NCBI RefSeq assembly: GCF_037126465.1
Contig: NW_026999326.1
Coordinates: 1 to 64,000 of the forward strand
Direction: 5' to 3'
DNA: 64,000 nt
Source of the DNA: Ornithodoros turicata
Lineage: Eukaryota > Arthropoda > Arachnida > Ixodida > Argasidae
Shown: piece after piece, positions 35,301-45,745 of the stretch
Numbering within the stretch: position 1 is the first letter of the stretch
Layout of the letters: every line of letters begins with the position of its first letter
Notes under the pieces: generated by a model
Told to the model about the DNA's origin: nothing
Database searches by the model: none
The model's input: the letters and a program-made list of their open reading frames with translations, nothing else
Made by a program: the position numbers and the translations under genes

Positions 35301-37225
35301 AAATCGTATGCACCGCCCCTTTAAACTGCAATATGCCAGTGCTACCAGTGGCACCAAAGGGGTGTACAGTAATCCAAATTACATTACTGTATTGTGCTTC
35401 TGGCAGAAGGTAAATATCATTCCTAAAATCGTATGCACCGCCCCTTTAAACTGCAATATGCCAGTGCTACCAGTGGCACCAAAGGGGTGTACAGTAATCC
35501 AAATTACATTACTGTATTGTGCTTCTGGCAGAAGGTAAATATCATTCCTAAAATCGTATGCACCGCCCCTTTAAACTGCAATATGCCAGTGCTACCAATG
35601 GCACCAAAGGGGTGTACAGTAATCCAAATTACATTACTGTATTGTGCTTCTGGCAGAAGGTAAATATCATTCCTAAAATCGTGTGCGCCGCGCCTTTAAT
35701 CTGCAATATGCCAGTGCTACCAGTGGCACCAAAGGGGTGTACAGTAATCCAAATTACATTACTGTATTGTGCTTCTGGCAGAAGGTAAATATCATTCCTA
35801 AAATCGTATGCACCGCCCCTTTAAACTGCAATATGCCAGTGCTACCAGTGGCACCAAAGGGGTGTACAGTAATCCAAATTACATTACTGTATTGTGCTTC
35901 TGGCAGAAGGTAAATATCATTCCTAAAATCGTATGCACCGCCCCTTTAAACTGCAATATGCCAGTGCTACCAATGGCACCAAAGGGGTGTACAGTAATCC
36001 AAATTACATTACTGTATTGTGCTTCTGGCAGAAGGTAAATATGATTCCTAAAATCGTGTGCGCCGCGCCTTTAATCTGCAATATGCCAGTGCTACCAGTG
36101 GCACCAAAGCGGTGTACAGTAATCCAAATTACATTACTGTATTGTGCTTTTTGCAGAAGGTAAATATGATTCCTAGAATCTTGCGCGCCACCCCTTTAAT
36201 CTGCGATATGCCAGTGCTGCCAGTGGCACCAAAGGGGTGTACAGTAATCCAAATTACATTACTGTATTGTGCTTCTGGCAGAAGGTAAATATGATTCCTA
36301 AAATCGTGTGCACCGCCCCTTTAAATTGCAATATGCCAGTGCTACCAGTGGCACCAAAGCGGTGTACAGTAATCCAAATTACATTACTGTATTGTGCTTT
36401 TTGCAGAAGGTAAATATGATTCCTAGAATCTTGCGCGCCACCCCTTTAATCTGCGATATGCCAGTGCTGCCAGTGGCACCAAAGGGGTGTACAGTAATCC
36501 AAATTACATTACTGTATTGTGCTTCTGGCAGAAGGTAAATATCATTCCTAAAATCGTATGCACCGCCCCTTTAAACTGCAATATGCCAGTGCTACCTGTG
36601 GCACCAAAGGGGTGTACAGTAATCCAAATTACATTACTGTATTGTGCTTCTGGCAGAAGGTAAATATCATTCCTAAAATCGTATGCACCGCCCCTTTAAA
36701 CTGCAATATGCCAGTGCTACCAATGGCACCAAAGGGGTGTACAGTAATCCAAATTACATTACTGTATTGTGCTTCTGGCAGAAGGTAAATATGATTCCTA
36801 AAATCGTGTGCGCCGCGCCTTTAATCTGCAATATGCCAGTGCTACCAGTGGCACCAAAGCGGTGTACAGTAATCCAAATTACATTACTGTATTGTGCTTT
36901 TTGCAGAAGGTAAATATGATTCCTAGAATCTTGCGCGCCACCCCTTTAATCTGCGATATGCCAGTGCTGCCAGTGGCACCAAAGGGGTGTACAGTAATCC
37001 AAATTACATTACTGTATTGTGCTTCTGGCAGAAGGTAAATATGATTCCTAAAATCGTGTGCACCGCCCCTTTAAATTGCAATATGCCAGTGCTACCAATG
37101 GCACCAAAGGGGTGTACAGTAATCCAAATTACATTACTGTATTGTGCTTCTGGCAGAAGGTAAATATGATTCCTAAAATCGTGTGCGCCGCGCCTTTAAT
37201 CTGCAATATGCCAGTGCTACCAGTG
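29306..37225. repeat. 125-bp satellite array, about 63 copies
   Basis: The unit contains CGCCGCCCCTTTAAACTGCA, GGCACCAAAGGGGTGTACAG and GCTTCTGGCAGAAGGTAAAT. It repeats every 125 bp without interruption for 7.9 kb. Variant units are ordered: alternating forms give 250-bp dimers at about 32390-33660, and a six-unit (750-bp) pattern recurs from about 34183 to 35700 and again around 36058-36808. The recurring 76-codon frames start at GTG or ATG and come only from the period (125 is 2 modulo 3). I regard them as non-coding. Confidence 0.97.
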
Positions 37226-38103
37226 CATAGGTGGGGAGTAACGCGTTACATGTAGTGCGTTACCGGTAACGCGTTACATCCGAGTAGTGAAATATGGTAT
37301 TGCATAACTTTTGGGAGAAAAGTAATGAGTAACGTAACGTCATTACATTTTTAACAACTAACGCGTAACGGCGTTATGCGTTACTGCGTTTCGGGTCGGG
37401 AACTTGAAAGCTTGAGCGAGGATCGTGCCTGCAGAGTCCGGGAAAATCGCCGATTTTTTCTGTTCGTGTTCAACAATGATAAGAAGGTCACGTCGACACC
37501 CACGAAGAACGCAAAAGAAGGGTTATTGACCTACCCTGGTTGAGATGTCACCCTTTGTTTATCACCTCTGTTTTTCACTCCCTCTGGTATTTTTCGAACG
37601 AATGGGGCAAAAGCGGCAGAAAAATAGCCTCTACCCTCTGAACAAGTAACAAAGTACCAAGGAATTGGCTGTTTGGATTTGTACTGTATGAGATAAAAGG
37701 TCACCGTCTCTATCAACCTTGACAAGGAGCACTCACCGGTCATTAGGCGTCCTCTCAGCCCAACGGGCGCAGCTCACAGATGAAAATTTTGAACATCAAC
37801 TACTTCTGCGTTGCAATAAATCGCACATGTAAGTTGTGTTCATGCGTGACCCTTGTTTGTGCCCAACATTGCTTGTATTGATTTGCGGAATGCACTTATG
37901 TGACTCAACCAAAAAATGGTACATATTATAAGGACAACTGGTGAAGTAATGCAAAAGTAACGGCATTACTTATCAGAAGTAACGGCGTTAGTAACGCGTT
38001 ACCTACTACCGCAACAGTAACGAATAACGTAAGGCGTTACTTTTCGAAAAAGTAGTGGGTAACGGTAGATCACTACAAAATAAAAGTAACTTCCCCACCT
38101 ATG
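37226..38103. mobile_element. Non-autonomous hAT-type element inside the satellite
   Basis: 878 bp, ends CATAGGTGGGGAGTAAC...GTAACTTCCCCACCTATG. It is flanked by the 8-bp duplication TACCAGTG (37218-37225 and 38104-38111), a word of the satellite unit. GTAACGCGTTAC-like palindromes are repeated near both ends. The ends CATAG/CTATG and the GTAAC-CGTTAC motifs resemble the autonomous hAT at 50535-56773, so a related transposase could have moved it. No ORF is supported. Confidence 0.92.
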
Positions 38104-38945
38104 TACCAGTGGCACCAAAGCGGTGTACAGTAATCCAAATTACATTACTGTATTGTGCTTTTTGCAGAAGGTAAATATGAATCCTAAAATCGTGTGCGCC
38201 GCCCCTTTAATCTGTAATATGTCGGTGCTACCTGTGGCACCACGGCAATAAAGAGTAATCCACATTACTTTGATATATTTTGTATCCGGCAGAAATTAAT
38301 TACAATTCGAAAAATCGTGTGCACCGCCCCTTTAAGCTGCAATATGCCGGTAGCACCAATGGCAGAAAAGCGGTTGATTCAAATTACAGTGCTCCGTCAT
38401 GCTTCTGGCAGAAGTTACACAAGAATCCCTAAAGAGGTGTTCAATACCCCTTATGATGCTAGTAGTACCACAGGAACCAAAGCAGTAGAAAGTAAAGCAG
38501 ATCACATTAGGCCGCTTTTATTCATGCGGAAGTTCTTTTCGGAAGTTCTTTTTTTCGTTGCGTGTTAGCTCCGCGAAGCAACTTTGGCTATGAGCCGTGT
38601 ACAGATGTCGACATACGGAGAGAGGACAGCAGGAAGGAGTGGGAGACAGGGGGATTAGTATGCGTCCTGGGCCGACTTCAAGGGGAAATGTGCAAACATT
38701 CGTCTGGAAAGTCTTCGGAAAACCCAGGAAAAAGCTCAGACGGCTGTAGGATTCGAACTCACAGTCTTCAGCACGACCTTGGTTATCACCAACAAGCGAA
38801 CGCCTTAGCCCACTCGGCCACGCCGCTGGTTCTTGCGGTAGTTAAACAAAATCCCTAAATGGTACAGCAATGCCCCTTTAAAGTGCAACATGCTAGTGGT
38901 TGTACCAGTGACACCAGAGCAGTAAACAGGGCTGACACTAAACAA
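38104..38945. repeat. Decaying edge of the 125-bp satellite
   Basis: After the hAT-type insertion the units continue but diverge quickly (38104-38540 and 38832-38945). They are recognisable by GCCCCTTTAA, GTGGCACCA and GGCAGAAGTTA. The array edge is thus much older or less homogenised than its core. A SINE splits it at 38535. Confidence 0.85.
38535..38831 (-). mobile_element. tRNA-derived SINE
   Basis: On the minus strand it starts with a tRNA-like head (38743-38826). TGGCCGAGTGGGCTAAGGCG fits RNA polymerase III box A, and GAGTTCGAATCC fits box B. The layout suggests a long-variable-arm tRNA (Ser or Leu type) ancestor. An unrelated body with TCGGCCCAGGACGCA follows, then an A-rich tail. Flanking words TGCGGAAGTT and TGCGGTAGTT look like an imperfect target duplication. 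It is reminiscent of the Ruka SINEs of ixodid ticks, but I could not compare them. A body fragment recurs near 63145. Confidence 0.8.
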
Positions 38946-39435
38946 TTGTCAGTAAACACTGTCACCAGCAGTAAACATCGTGGACGTGAGTGTGAGGGTC
39001 AAGGCACTCATGGGGACCCCGCATGAGTGAGTTTGTCCAGCTATATACACTGTGGCGTCTACTCTGCCTATCTTTCGAAATATGTGGTCTTTGAACGAGA
39101 AACATGTGCACGATGTGTTGGTAAATCACAGTGAAATAAAATTGTACAGATCAGAATTGTAATTTGCAGTAATGACGTTGCGAATGAATGGTAGACACCG
39201 TCGCTCCCGTTTTCGCTGCTAGCAGAGTATAAATGCCGACCTCCGTTGGTGATTGAGTATATAGGGCAGCTGGACGTGACATGATGACGGTTTGAAAACG
39301 AAATCTGATGTCTATGATGTCGTAAACGGTTCGGTATCTGATCACTCCATCTTGTTACTTACCATTTTAATGAAAAATGATGTTTTAATGACACCATTTC
39401 TTCTTCGTTTCAGTGGACTTTGTCTTCACCAGTAC
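38946..39435. other. Unannotated stretch
   Basis: No gene, repeat or RNA structure that I can support between the satellite edge and the next interspersed repeat. Confidence 0.35.
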
Positions 39436-39512
39436 CAACAACAACTTTATTTGCAGAGGAAGAGCGGGAAGGTTCATCGGGAGAGGCGATACTCTACCCA
39501 TAATAGAGGGTT
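39436..39512 (-). repeat. Interspersed repeat 3' end, reverse copy
   Basis: Reverse complement of the family at 6265-6352: CAACAACAACTTTATTTGC at one side and GGCGATACTCTACCC at the other. Probably a SINE or LINE tail. Confidence 0.55.
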
Positions 39513-39529
39513 CTGATTTCGGTTTTCTA

Positions 39530-39730
39530 AACCTCTTATTACCGAGTGCTGTCAGAGTTGGTGTTGTTTCAGTTGTGGAAGAAGGACACCCAATTGGTAA
39601 GCAAGATCATTCTGCAAAACTACCAAAAATATCCTCCCAACAAGTGGACAAATACAAGGTTTCTCGGTACACAACAAGCAAAAGCGATATTTTCATGCAG
39701 GCGATATCAATATTCTCGAGATAAAGTCGA
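39530..39730. repeat. Interspersed repeat, also split by the Gypsy insertion at 45891
   Basis: Shares TACCGAGTGCTGTCAGAGTT, GAGCAAGATCATT-like and CAACAAGTGGACAAATACAA words with 45750-45890. Beyond the Gypsy it shares AAGCAAAAG with 57199. The uninterrupted order CACAACAAGCAAAAGCGATA here shows the empty site of that Gypsy insertion. Frames at 39413-39734 are not convincing. Confidence 0.6.
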
Positions 39731-40143
39731 CTAATTGGTACCTCATCTACAGCATTGAGATGCTTTGAGCGACGTTATTAGCCGCCGAGTGAATTGTACC
39801 CGTAGTTTCCCAAAAGTTCATTGATACGTGCTAACTGCTCTCGCATAATAAAGCCAACTGACGCGCTAGCTTAGAGAGTAACGTAACAATAGCTGCATGT
39901 GGCCCCAAAATGGGAAACAGTAGCTGATAAGCCTGGACCTTGTTGTAGCGGCAGCTTTGCGGCCTCACCGTTAATATTGAGTAGACAGGAAGCATCTCGA
40001 CTTGTATTCTTATCAGTTAATGACGCGTTGAAAAAAAGAAAAGAAAGGAGCCATATAAGTGAACCCTGGTTAATGTCATCGCAACACCGTGCCATGCGTG
40101 TTTCATGACCAATTTCTGTGGACCCATGTACGAGAAAGCTGTC
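39731..40143. other. Unannotated stretch
   Basis: Short frames on both strands (39871-40108) without recognisable domains. Nothing supported. Confidence 0.35.
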
Positions 40144-40672
40144 GTTACGGATAGGGATAGTCCTTAGATAGATTAGACCTTACGGATGCGGATACAATCT
40201 GACCGATCTGACAACAAGACCGATCCGATGCTGTTCAACATTTATTCCACTTTATGACTTGCATTTGGTGTGGGCTGACGCCGAATATTGACTTCACACA
40301 CGACAGTCAAATCGAGTGATTCAATAATCCCAGGACATACGCGAACCAGGAAGGCCAGGTATGGGCGAATGGGAAAGTAACTGCGTCAACAAATGAGTTA
40401 CACGTAAGCGCAGTGAACGGGTCCTCCTGTTAGAGTTTAGGACCTGCAGAAATCGAAGAGAGACAAGAAATGTAGTTTGTACACTTAGTAACCACAAGTG
40501 TTCTTCGCTCGATGTTGTGAGATTTCCATGTAGGTTTCCGGTGCCAAAATGACATTGCGGGAACGAGTCAACGTTCCACTCGGCTGAGCGTAAAGTATCG
40601 TTCTTTTCTCTTCAGCTTCTAGAATATCGATATTTATATCGATATCGGTATGAATAAAAATATCAATGTTTT
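40144..40672. repeat. 530-bp repeat R1, truncated (partner at 45140-45745)
   Basis: From GGGATAGTCCTTAGATAGAT to the TATCGATA-rich part, it matches 45140-45690 in the same orientation with few changes. R1 stops where the BEL integrase begins, while the partner continues to GCATCCCTAC. The TATCGATA-rich end with a CCCTAC terminus suggests a hAT-type non-autonomous element, unproven. Confidence 0.8.
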
Positions 40673-40910
40673 TTCCAAGATTTTCAGGCTTCCAAGATTG
40701 GCAAGTTGCAACCCTACTTGGACAAGTATGGGATCATGAGATTAAAGGGACGCCTGGAATTTTCACCAGAAACAGAGACTGTAAAGCACCCAATAATTTT
40801 AGACAAACGTCATAGGCTGTCATAGACGTCATAGGGGGGGGGGGGGGCTGTCTTACCTGATCGTTAACAGCGCACATCGGCGGACCCAGCACGGCGGTGT
40901 CCAGGCCACT

Positions 40911-41993
40911 ATGAACGACGTTCGCGAAAGGTGGTGGGTTACGGAAGCTCGACAACTAACGAAAAGTGTACTTGCAAGGTGCGGTACGTGTCGACGTTTT
41001 CGAGCGCAGGCAGCGACGTCTCCGACGGCACCGCTGCCACCGGACCGAGTACATCAAGGCCACCCCTTCGAAACAGTGGGCATCGACTTCGCCGGGCCAC
41101 TGTACGTCTCGAGCAAGAAAAACTCCGACAAATCGTACGTCGCGTTATTCACTTGTGCGACGTCAAGGGCATTGCACTTGGAACTAGTGTCGGACCTCAG
41201 CGTAGACTCCTTCCTGCTAGCTATGCGCCGTTTTATCGCTCGTCGCGGGACCCCATCCACTATTTACTCCGATAACGCGCTAACGTTTAAACGCGCCGAA
41301 AAGGAGTTCAAAGCATTCTGGTCTGTCCTGCGACACGACAGAACACAAGGGTATCTATCCTCAAGACAGATTCGGTGGAAGTTCATCCCAGAGAAAGTGG
41401 CATGGTGGGGGGGGGGGGGCTGGTGGGAGAGGCTCGTGCGAAGTGTCAAAGACTCTCTCAGGAAGGTACTCGGCAAGCAAAGCCTCAACTTCGAACAGCT
41501 ACAGACCGTTCTTCAAGATGCCGAAGCAGCCATAAACTCCCGACCGCTTACCTACTTGGCAGCGAACCCGTCGGAGACACGGGCACTTACGCCAGCCCAC
41601 CTGCTCATCGGAAAACGTCTACTTTCTTTCCCCGAGCCTCCTACTGACCCGAAGGTAGTTTCTACTTCAGAAGCACTTACCAGAAGATGGATCCACTGCC
41701 GACTGTTAGCCGACCACTTCTGGAAACGGTGGCGGGCCGACTACTTGCTGCAGCTAAGGTCAGCACACATAGCTTCTCCAGTCGGAAGCAATGAAATTAA
41801 GGAGGGTGACATTGTGCTCATGCACGAAGAAAAGACTCCGCGGCTTATGTGGAAAACTGTTCGTGTAACGGAGAACCACCGCGGACGAGATGGACACGTC
41901 AGAGCATGTTCTGTGCTACTCCCAACTGGAAAGACGACAAGAAGACCAGTGCAACTGTTGTACCCTCTCGAAACAGTCTTGGAAAGTAGCTAG
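40911..41993 (+). CDS. BEL/Pao integrase (partial pol, open frame)
   Basis: A 360-codon open frame of the integrase part of a BEL/Pao polyprotein. The HHCC zinc finger is split: AHRRTQHGG is readable just upstream (about 40870-40895), and CGTCRRFR lies inside. The catalytic core shows Asp in VGIDFAGPL, Asp in YSDNALTF and Glu in GGWWERLVRSVK, so the D-D-E triad is intact. The C-terminal region, from RWRADYLLQLRS through GDIVLMHE to GRDGHVRACSVLLPTG, matches the domain usual at the end of BEL polyproteins. Upstream pieces (about 40690-40800, YLDKYGIMRLKGRL) belong to the same protein but are broken by stops and a G-run. Protease, RT and RNase H are absent, so this is a 5'-truncated relic. An LTR follows directly. 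Confidence 0.9.
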   Translation: MNDVRERWWVTEARQLTKSVLARCGTCRRFRAQAATSPTAPLPPDRVHQGHPFETVGIDFAGPLYVSSKKNSDKSYVALFTCATSRALHLELVSDLSVDSFLLAMRRFIARRGTPSTIYSDNALTFKRAEKEFKAFWSVLRHDRTQGYLSSRQIRWKFIPEKVAWWGGGGWWERLVRSVKDSLRKVLGKQSLNFEQLQTVLQDAEAAINSRPLTYLAANPSETRALTPAHLLIGKRLLSFPEPPTDPKVVSTSEALTRRWIHCRLLADHFWKRWRADYLLQLRSAHIASPVGSNEIKEGDIVLMHEEKTPRLMWKTVRVTENHRGRDGHVRACSVLLPTGKTTRRPVQLLYPLETVLESS

Positions 41994-42020
41994 CTCCGCA
42001 GCTGCTTTCGGGGGGGAGTA

Positions 42021-42259
42021 TGTTGCGGAAATTTCACTAAAAACGACGACGACGACAAAGGGAAAGGATACGACGACGAGAACGATTTCATCACCGGATT
42101 TTGACCATTTATATTTTCTTCTTCGAACGTTGTAACGTTGTGCACGCTTGTGCTTTTGTGATTCCTTTGGGTTTTTTGGAGTAAAGTCTAATCTTGGTTT
42201 TGGTTATGGGTGTATCCTCTTCTTGAACCGTTACCTCACCTTCTTGGCACGACATGACA
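42021..42259 (+). mobile_element. BEL/Pao 3' LTR, solo relative to its partner
   Basis: A purine-rich tract (TTTCGGGGGGGAG) just after the integrase stop precedes TGTTGCGGAAATTTC. The segment ends GGCACGACATGACA, so the LTR would be about 239 bp with TG...CA ends. ACGACGACGACG and an AGTAAAGTCT-type 3' signal lie inside. No matching 5' LTR is in the window, so the limits are inferred. Confidence 0.6.
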
Positions 42260-42289
42260 GATCGGATGTGGTGAATCGGTGGATTTCTA

Positions 42290-43275
42290 TCACAGGGTGT
42301 CTGCTACTCCTCCATGCATGACCCTTCGGTGAGCTTGCTCGACGAGTAATGAGACGTAGTGAGCATCTCGTGGCATGATTATGGGGTGCTTTTCATCGAA
42401 CGTAAGATTTGCCATCTGTAACCTCCCTTCAACCCTCATTATGCCGTTCTCATCAAGAAACGGTCTGTACTTCTGCATGAAGTGTCGTTTTTTTAGTGAT
42501 TTCGCGGCCTTCAGGGTTTTATATTCTTCAGGGAAAGCTGTGACTTGTACATGTCGGAGCCAATAGTTCTTAGCGTTTTCAATCTCTTCCGTATAAGTGG
42601 TCCATCGATAGAAGCCCCTTTACAGTTTCCACAGAATTTCTTTATCCACGCTGTTAATCTGTGGAGTCTATTTAGTGAGCTGAAGTTCGTGCAGCAAGTA
42701 ACTTCTTCCGCTGTCGCCGTCGTTGTTGCAAGTGCTGTTTGCTCATGTTTCGCTTCTTCTCGGCAGCTTGGTGCTTCGAAGCACTCTTCAGGCCATGCTT
42801 GTTCATCTGTGAGCCAATTAGGGCCGTTCCACCACTTGTCGTTGGTCGTGAGTGTAGTCAGTCGAAGACCTCGAGTGACCATGTCCGCGACGTTTTCGGT
42901 CCCAGGACAGTGCCTCCATTGTGTTGGCTTCGTATACTTCTTGACTTCGTTAACTCTCCTTCGAACGTACTCCTTCCAATTCTCACTCTTACCGTGTAGC
43001 CAATACAGTACGATTGTCGAGTCAGTCCAGAAGAAAACTTGTTTGATGCCTGGGAATGCGTCCATCAACATTCTTGAAATTTTCACAGCTACAACAGCGG
43101 CTTGGAGTTCCAACCTTGGAAGCGTCTGCTTCTTGTCTGGTGCTACCCTGGCCTTTGCCAGCACTATGTTTGAAGAAGCAGAGTCCGATGTTTTAATAAC
43201 CAGGTACGCAACGGCGCCATACGCGTTGCAACTTGCGTCACAGAAAACATGCAACGATACATTCGTCGTCCACAT
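42290..43275 (-). pseudogene. BEL/Pao RNase H and start of integrase
   Basis: HVFCDASCNAYGAVAYL, LPRLELQAAVVAVK and FFWTDSTIVLYWL are the RNase H blocks with their acidic residues. VADMVTRG and WWNGPNWL follow, as usual in BEL. A shift near 42500 moves the frame, and MQKYRPFLDENGIMRVEGRL with KHPIIMPRDAHYVS and HRRVMHGG then start the integrase zinc domain. The sequence ends at 42296. The 245-codon plus-strand frame at 42545-43282 is antisense to this gene. Confidence 0.85.
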
Positions 43276-45110
43276 GCCGTAGTACCTGTTGATCTTGATC
43301 TCGGTAAGGTACTATAAGTCTTCATACCACCTTTCCCAACTCTCCTGTAGGTCCGCCGGTATAGGTTGATCCCAAGTGAGACTTTGTTGCCACATTTCTT
43401 GCATGTAGATCCTTGCAGCGATCGTATACGGTGACATCAAACCTAGCGGGTCGTATATGCTTTGAGCCGTCTGCAGCACCTTCCTCTTCGTCCAGACAGC
43501 AGGCCTTCCACCTTGAAGAAGGTTGGTAGCATTGTAAAAGAGGGAGTCCTGTTCCGTATCCCACTTCATTCCCAGAACCTTTATCACGCGGGAATCTCCA
43601 GCGAATAGCGAGACTTCCTCCGGGTCCTGCAGGTACAAAGCGTTCAGCCGTGCTGAGTTGGAGGCCCATTTTCGCATGTTCATGCTTCCCTTCTGCATTA
43701 TATTATTCACATCGTTGTACACGTTGATAGCGGCTTCCTCGCAGTCAGCACCAGATATAAAATCATCGACATACGTACAATCGTTCAACAGTCTTGTTGT
43801 TTCCGGATACTCTACTTCGGACTCTCTCAGCAGTTTCTTCAATGTCGCCGCCAACAGGAATGTGCTAGGGCCAGTCCCGAACGTGACTCTCGTCATTCGC
43901 CATATTTCCAACTTATCGTCCACTCCTGTGGGCATAGCTTGATACCAGAGGAATCGCAGGGCATCTCCGTCTCTTTTGTGTATGAGTATTTGGAGGAATG
44001 CCTTTTCTATGTCGGCAGTAAAAGCAACAGCATGTAGTCTAAATCTCAGTAGGAGAACGCTTACATTCGGGTTCATATTGGGTCCGATGTGAAGATTCTC
44101 GTTCAAGCTGATCTCTTGAGTTTCATGAGCGGAAGCGTGAAACACGACACGACATTTCGTAGTAATGCGGTCCGTGCGAATGACCGCGTGGTGAGGTAAG
44201 TAGTACACTGGTCTATCTACTTGTTCGTGATTGTATTCGTTCTCTGGCACCTTTTCTGCGACGCCGTCAATTAGATATTTGCGGATAGCATCATCATACG
44301 TCTCGAGCAGGTCGGGCGTATGAAATAAACGGTCCGTCAAACCTTTAAGTCGTTTCCGTGCGTTTCGTTCATTTGTTCCAAGGTCTATATCGTCTTTCCA
44401 AGGTAGCCGTACTTCGTACCTTCTGTTGACGTTCCTGACTGCACTATTAATCCTGTTCAACACCTCACCTGAGGTTTTGTCGTCGTAATCGGCTTCGTCC
44501 TCTGGACCCCAAATGTTGTTAATGAATTGACGTTGCAGGCCTTGCCGGACACAGAGCATTACAGCTTGCTCCTGGGCTTGAGAATTCATCGTGTCGTTTA
44601 CGACGCCATGCACAAACCATCCTAATTCGGTGGGGACACAGACTAGGTCATCATTAATTCTCCCGATGTCATCTTGAGTCTCCAGTACCAATCGGTCCCA
44701 ATGAGAATGGAGATAGGAAGTTCTTGATCTGCCGTGGTGACATTCGATGTTTCCTCAAGTGGGAAAGTGCCCTTGAGATGCTCTTGACCGATGGCAGGAA
44801 GTACGTTGGCGCATATTTGCTGCGTTTGCAGGACGTCAATTTCTACGGCAGTGCCCTGTGTAGTTTGCAGCTTGACCGAAGTTTTGCTCAATGCCTTGGT
44901 GACTGTTGCTCCACCGAACGACCCTATGCTGATTTTTTCGACTGCGTGGGAGTGGCATCCTAATTGCTTCGCGAGCTCTTCGGTGATGAAACTGTGTTGG
45001 CTACCGCTGTCAAACAGAACGCGTACCCAGCATGTGTTTTCAGGTCCCTTCGCGCATGCCATTGTTGTGCCTAGAATTATCGTGCTTGATCCCCATACGG
45101 ATCCCCATCT
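42296..45110 (-). mobile_element. BEL/Pao pol relic in opposite orientation
   Basis: A second BEL fragment on the minus strand, with protease, RT, RNase H and the first part of the integrase in the expected order. It breaks at 42296 just inside the integrase zinc domain (VMHGGVADTL). It meets the plus-strand BEL relic tail to tail, with 36 bp between the LTR end and the break. The other end abuts the hairpin at 45111. No LTR of its own was found. Confidence 0.85.
43312..44691 (-). pseudogene. BEL/Pao reverse transcriptase
   Basis: Begins with RINDDLVCVPTELGWFVHG, then an RT palm: HASAHE, AFTADIEKAFLQI (catalytic Asp), FGTGPSTFLLAATL and DCTYVDDFISG with the YVDD box intact. The connection region ends at WERWYEDL. 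The TAG at 43312-43314 is an in-frame stop: the same frame continues into RNase H at 43275. One nonsense codon thus separates RT from RNase H. The antisense frames here are shadows. Confidence 0.85.
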
Positions 45111-45116
45111 AAGCAC
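44643..45116 (-). pseudogene. BEL/Pao aspartic protease domain
   Basis: A 157-codon frame with VRVLFDSGSQHSFITEELA, the D-S/T-G signature of BEL-type retropepsins, and downstream ISILIGTDWYWRL, the usual end of this domain. It overlaps the RT frame by about 50 bp in a different frame; in intact elements the polyprotein is continuous here, so this is a frameshift near 44690. The gag part upstream is missing. Confidence 0.8.
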
Positions 45117-45176
45117 TAATCTATCTAAGGACTATCCCCATACGGATGGGGATAGTCCTTAGATAGATTAGTGCTT
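45111..45176. repeat. Perfect 31-bp hairpin, 4-base loop, at the BEL/R2 junction
   Basis: 45111-45141 (AAGCACTAATCTATCTAAGG..., ending CCCCAT) is the exact reverse complement of 45146-45176, with loop ACGG. Its right arm is the start of repeat R2, so the left arm is an inverted copy of the R2 end, probably created during a rearrangement or foldback repair. Confidence 0.93.
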
Positions 45177-45745
45177 ACGGATGCGGATACAATCCGTAAT
45201 ATTACAGTGTTAGGGAAAAAGACCGATCCGACGCTGTTGAACATTTATTCCACTTTATGACTTGCATTTGGTGTGGGCTGACACCGAATATTGACTTCAC
45301 ACACGACAGTCAAATCGAGTGATTCAATAATCCCAGGACATACGCGAACCAGGAAGGCCAGGTATGGGCCAATGGGAAAGTAACTGCTTCAACAAATGAG
45401 TTACTCGTAAGCTCAGTGAACGGGTCCTCCTGTTAGAGTTTAGGACCTGCAGAAATCGAAGAGAGACAAGAAATGTAGTTTGTACACTTAGTAACCACAA
45501 GTGTTCTTCGCTCGATGTTGTGAGATTTCCATGTAGGTTTCCGGTGCCAAAATGACATTGCGGGAACGAGTCAACGTTCCACTCGGCTGAGCGTAAAGTA
45601 TCGTTCTTTTCTCTTCAGCTTCTAGAATATCGATATTTATATCGATATCGGTATGAATAAAAATATCAATATTTTTTAACATATCGATGTCAATCTCAGA
45701 AAAAAATACCGATAACATCGATATGAATATAGATATCCTTGCATC
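45140..45745. repeat. 530-600-bp repeat R2 (partner of R1)
   Basis: Same orientation as R1 at 40144. It contains the long block around GACTTGCATTTGGTGTGGGC and the TATCGATA-rich end, and continues beyond R1 to GCATCCCTAC. Together R1 and R2 bracket both BEL relics. Confidence 0.8.

Noticed and set aside
29306..37255. Dozens of overlapping 76-codon frames (RRPFKLQ...) in the 125-bp satellite as a repeated gene family
   Set aside because: They recur with the 125-bp period, overlap one another in shifted frames, often start at GTG, and have no promoter, domain or spacing that suggests expression. The absence of stops follows from the unit sequence.
38743..38826. Functional tRNA gene
   Set aside because: The box A and B matches and tRNA-like head are real, but a long unrelated body with an A-rich tail and flanking duplication follow, as in a SINE. 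The acceptor stem is not convincing.
42545..43282. 245-codon plus-strand frame as a gene
   Set aside because: Antisense to the BEL RNase H coding sequence, which has clear domain motifs on the other strand.
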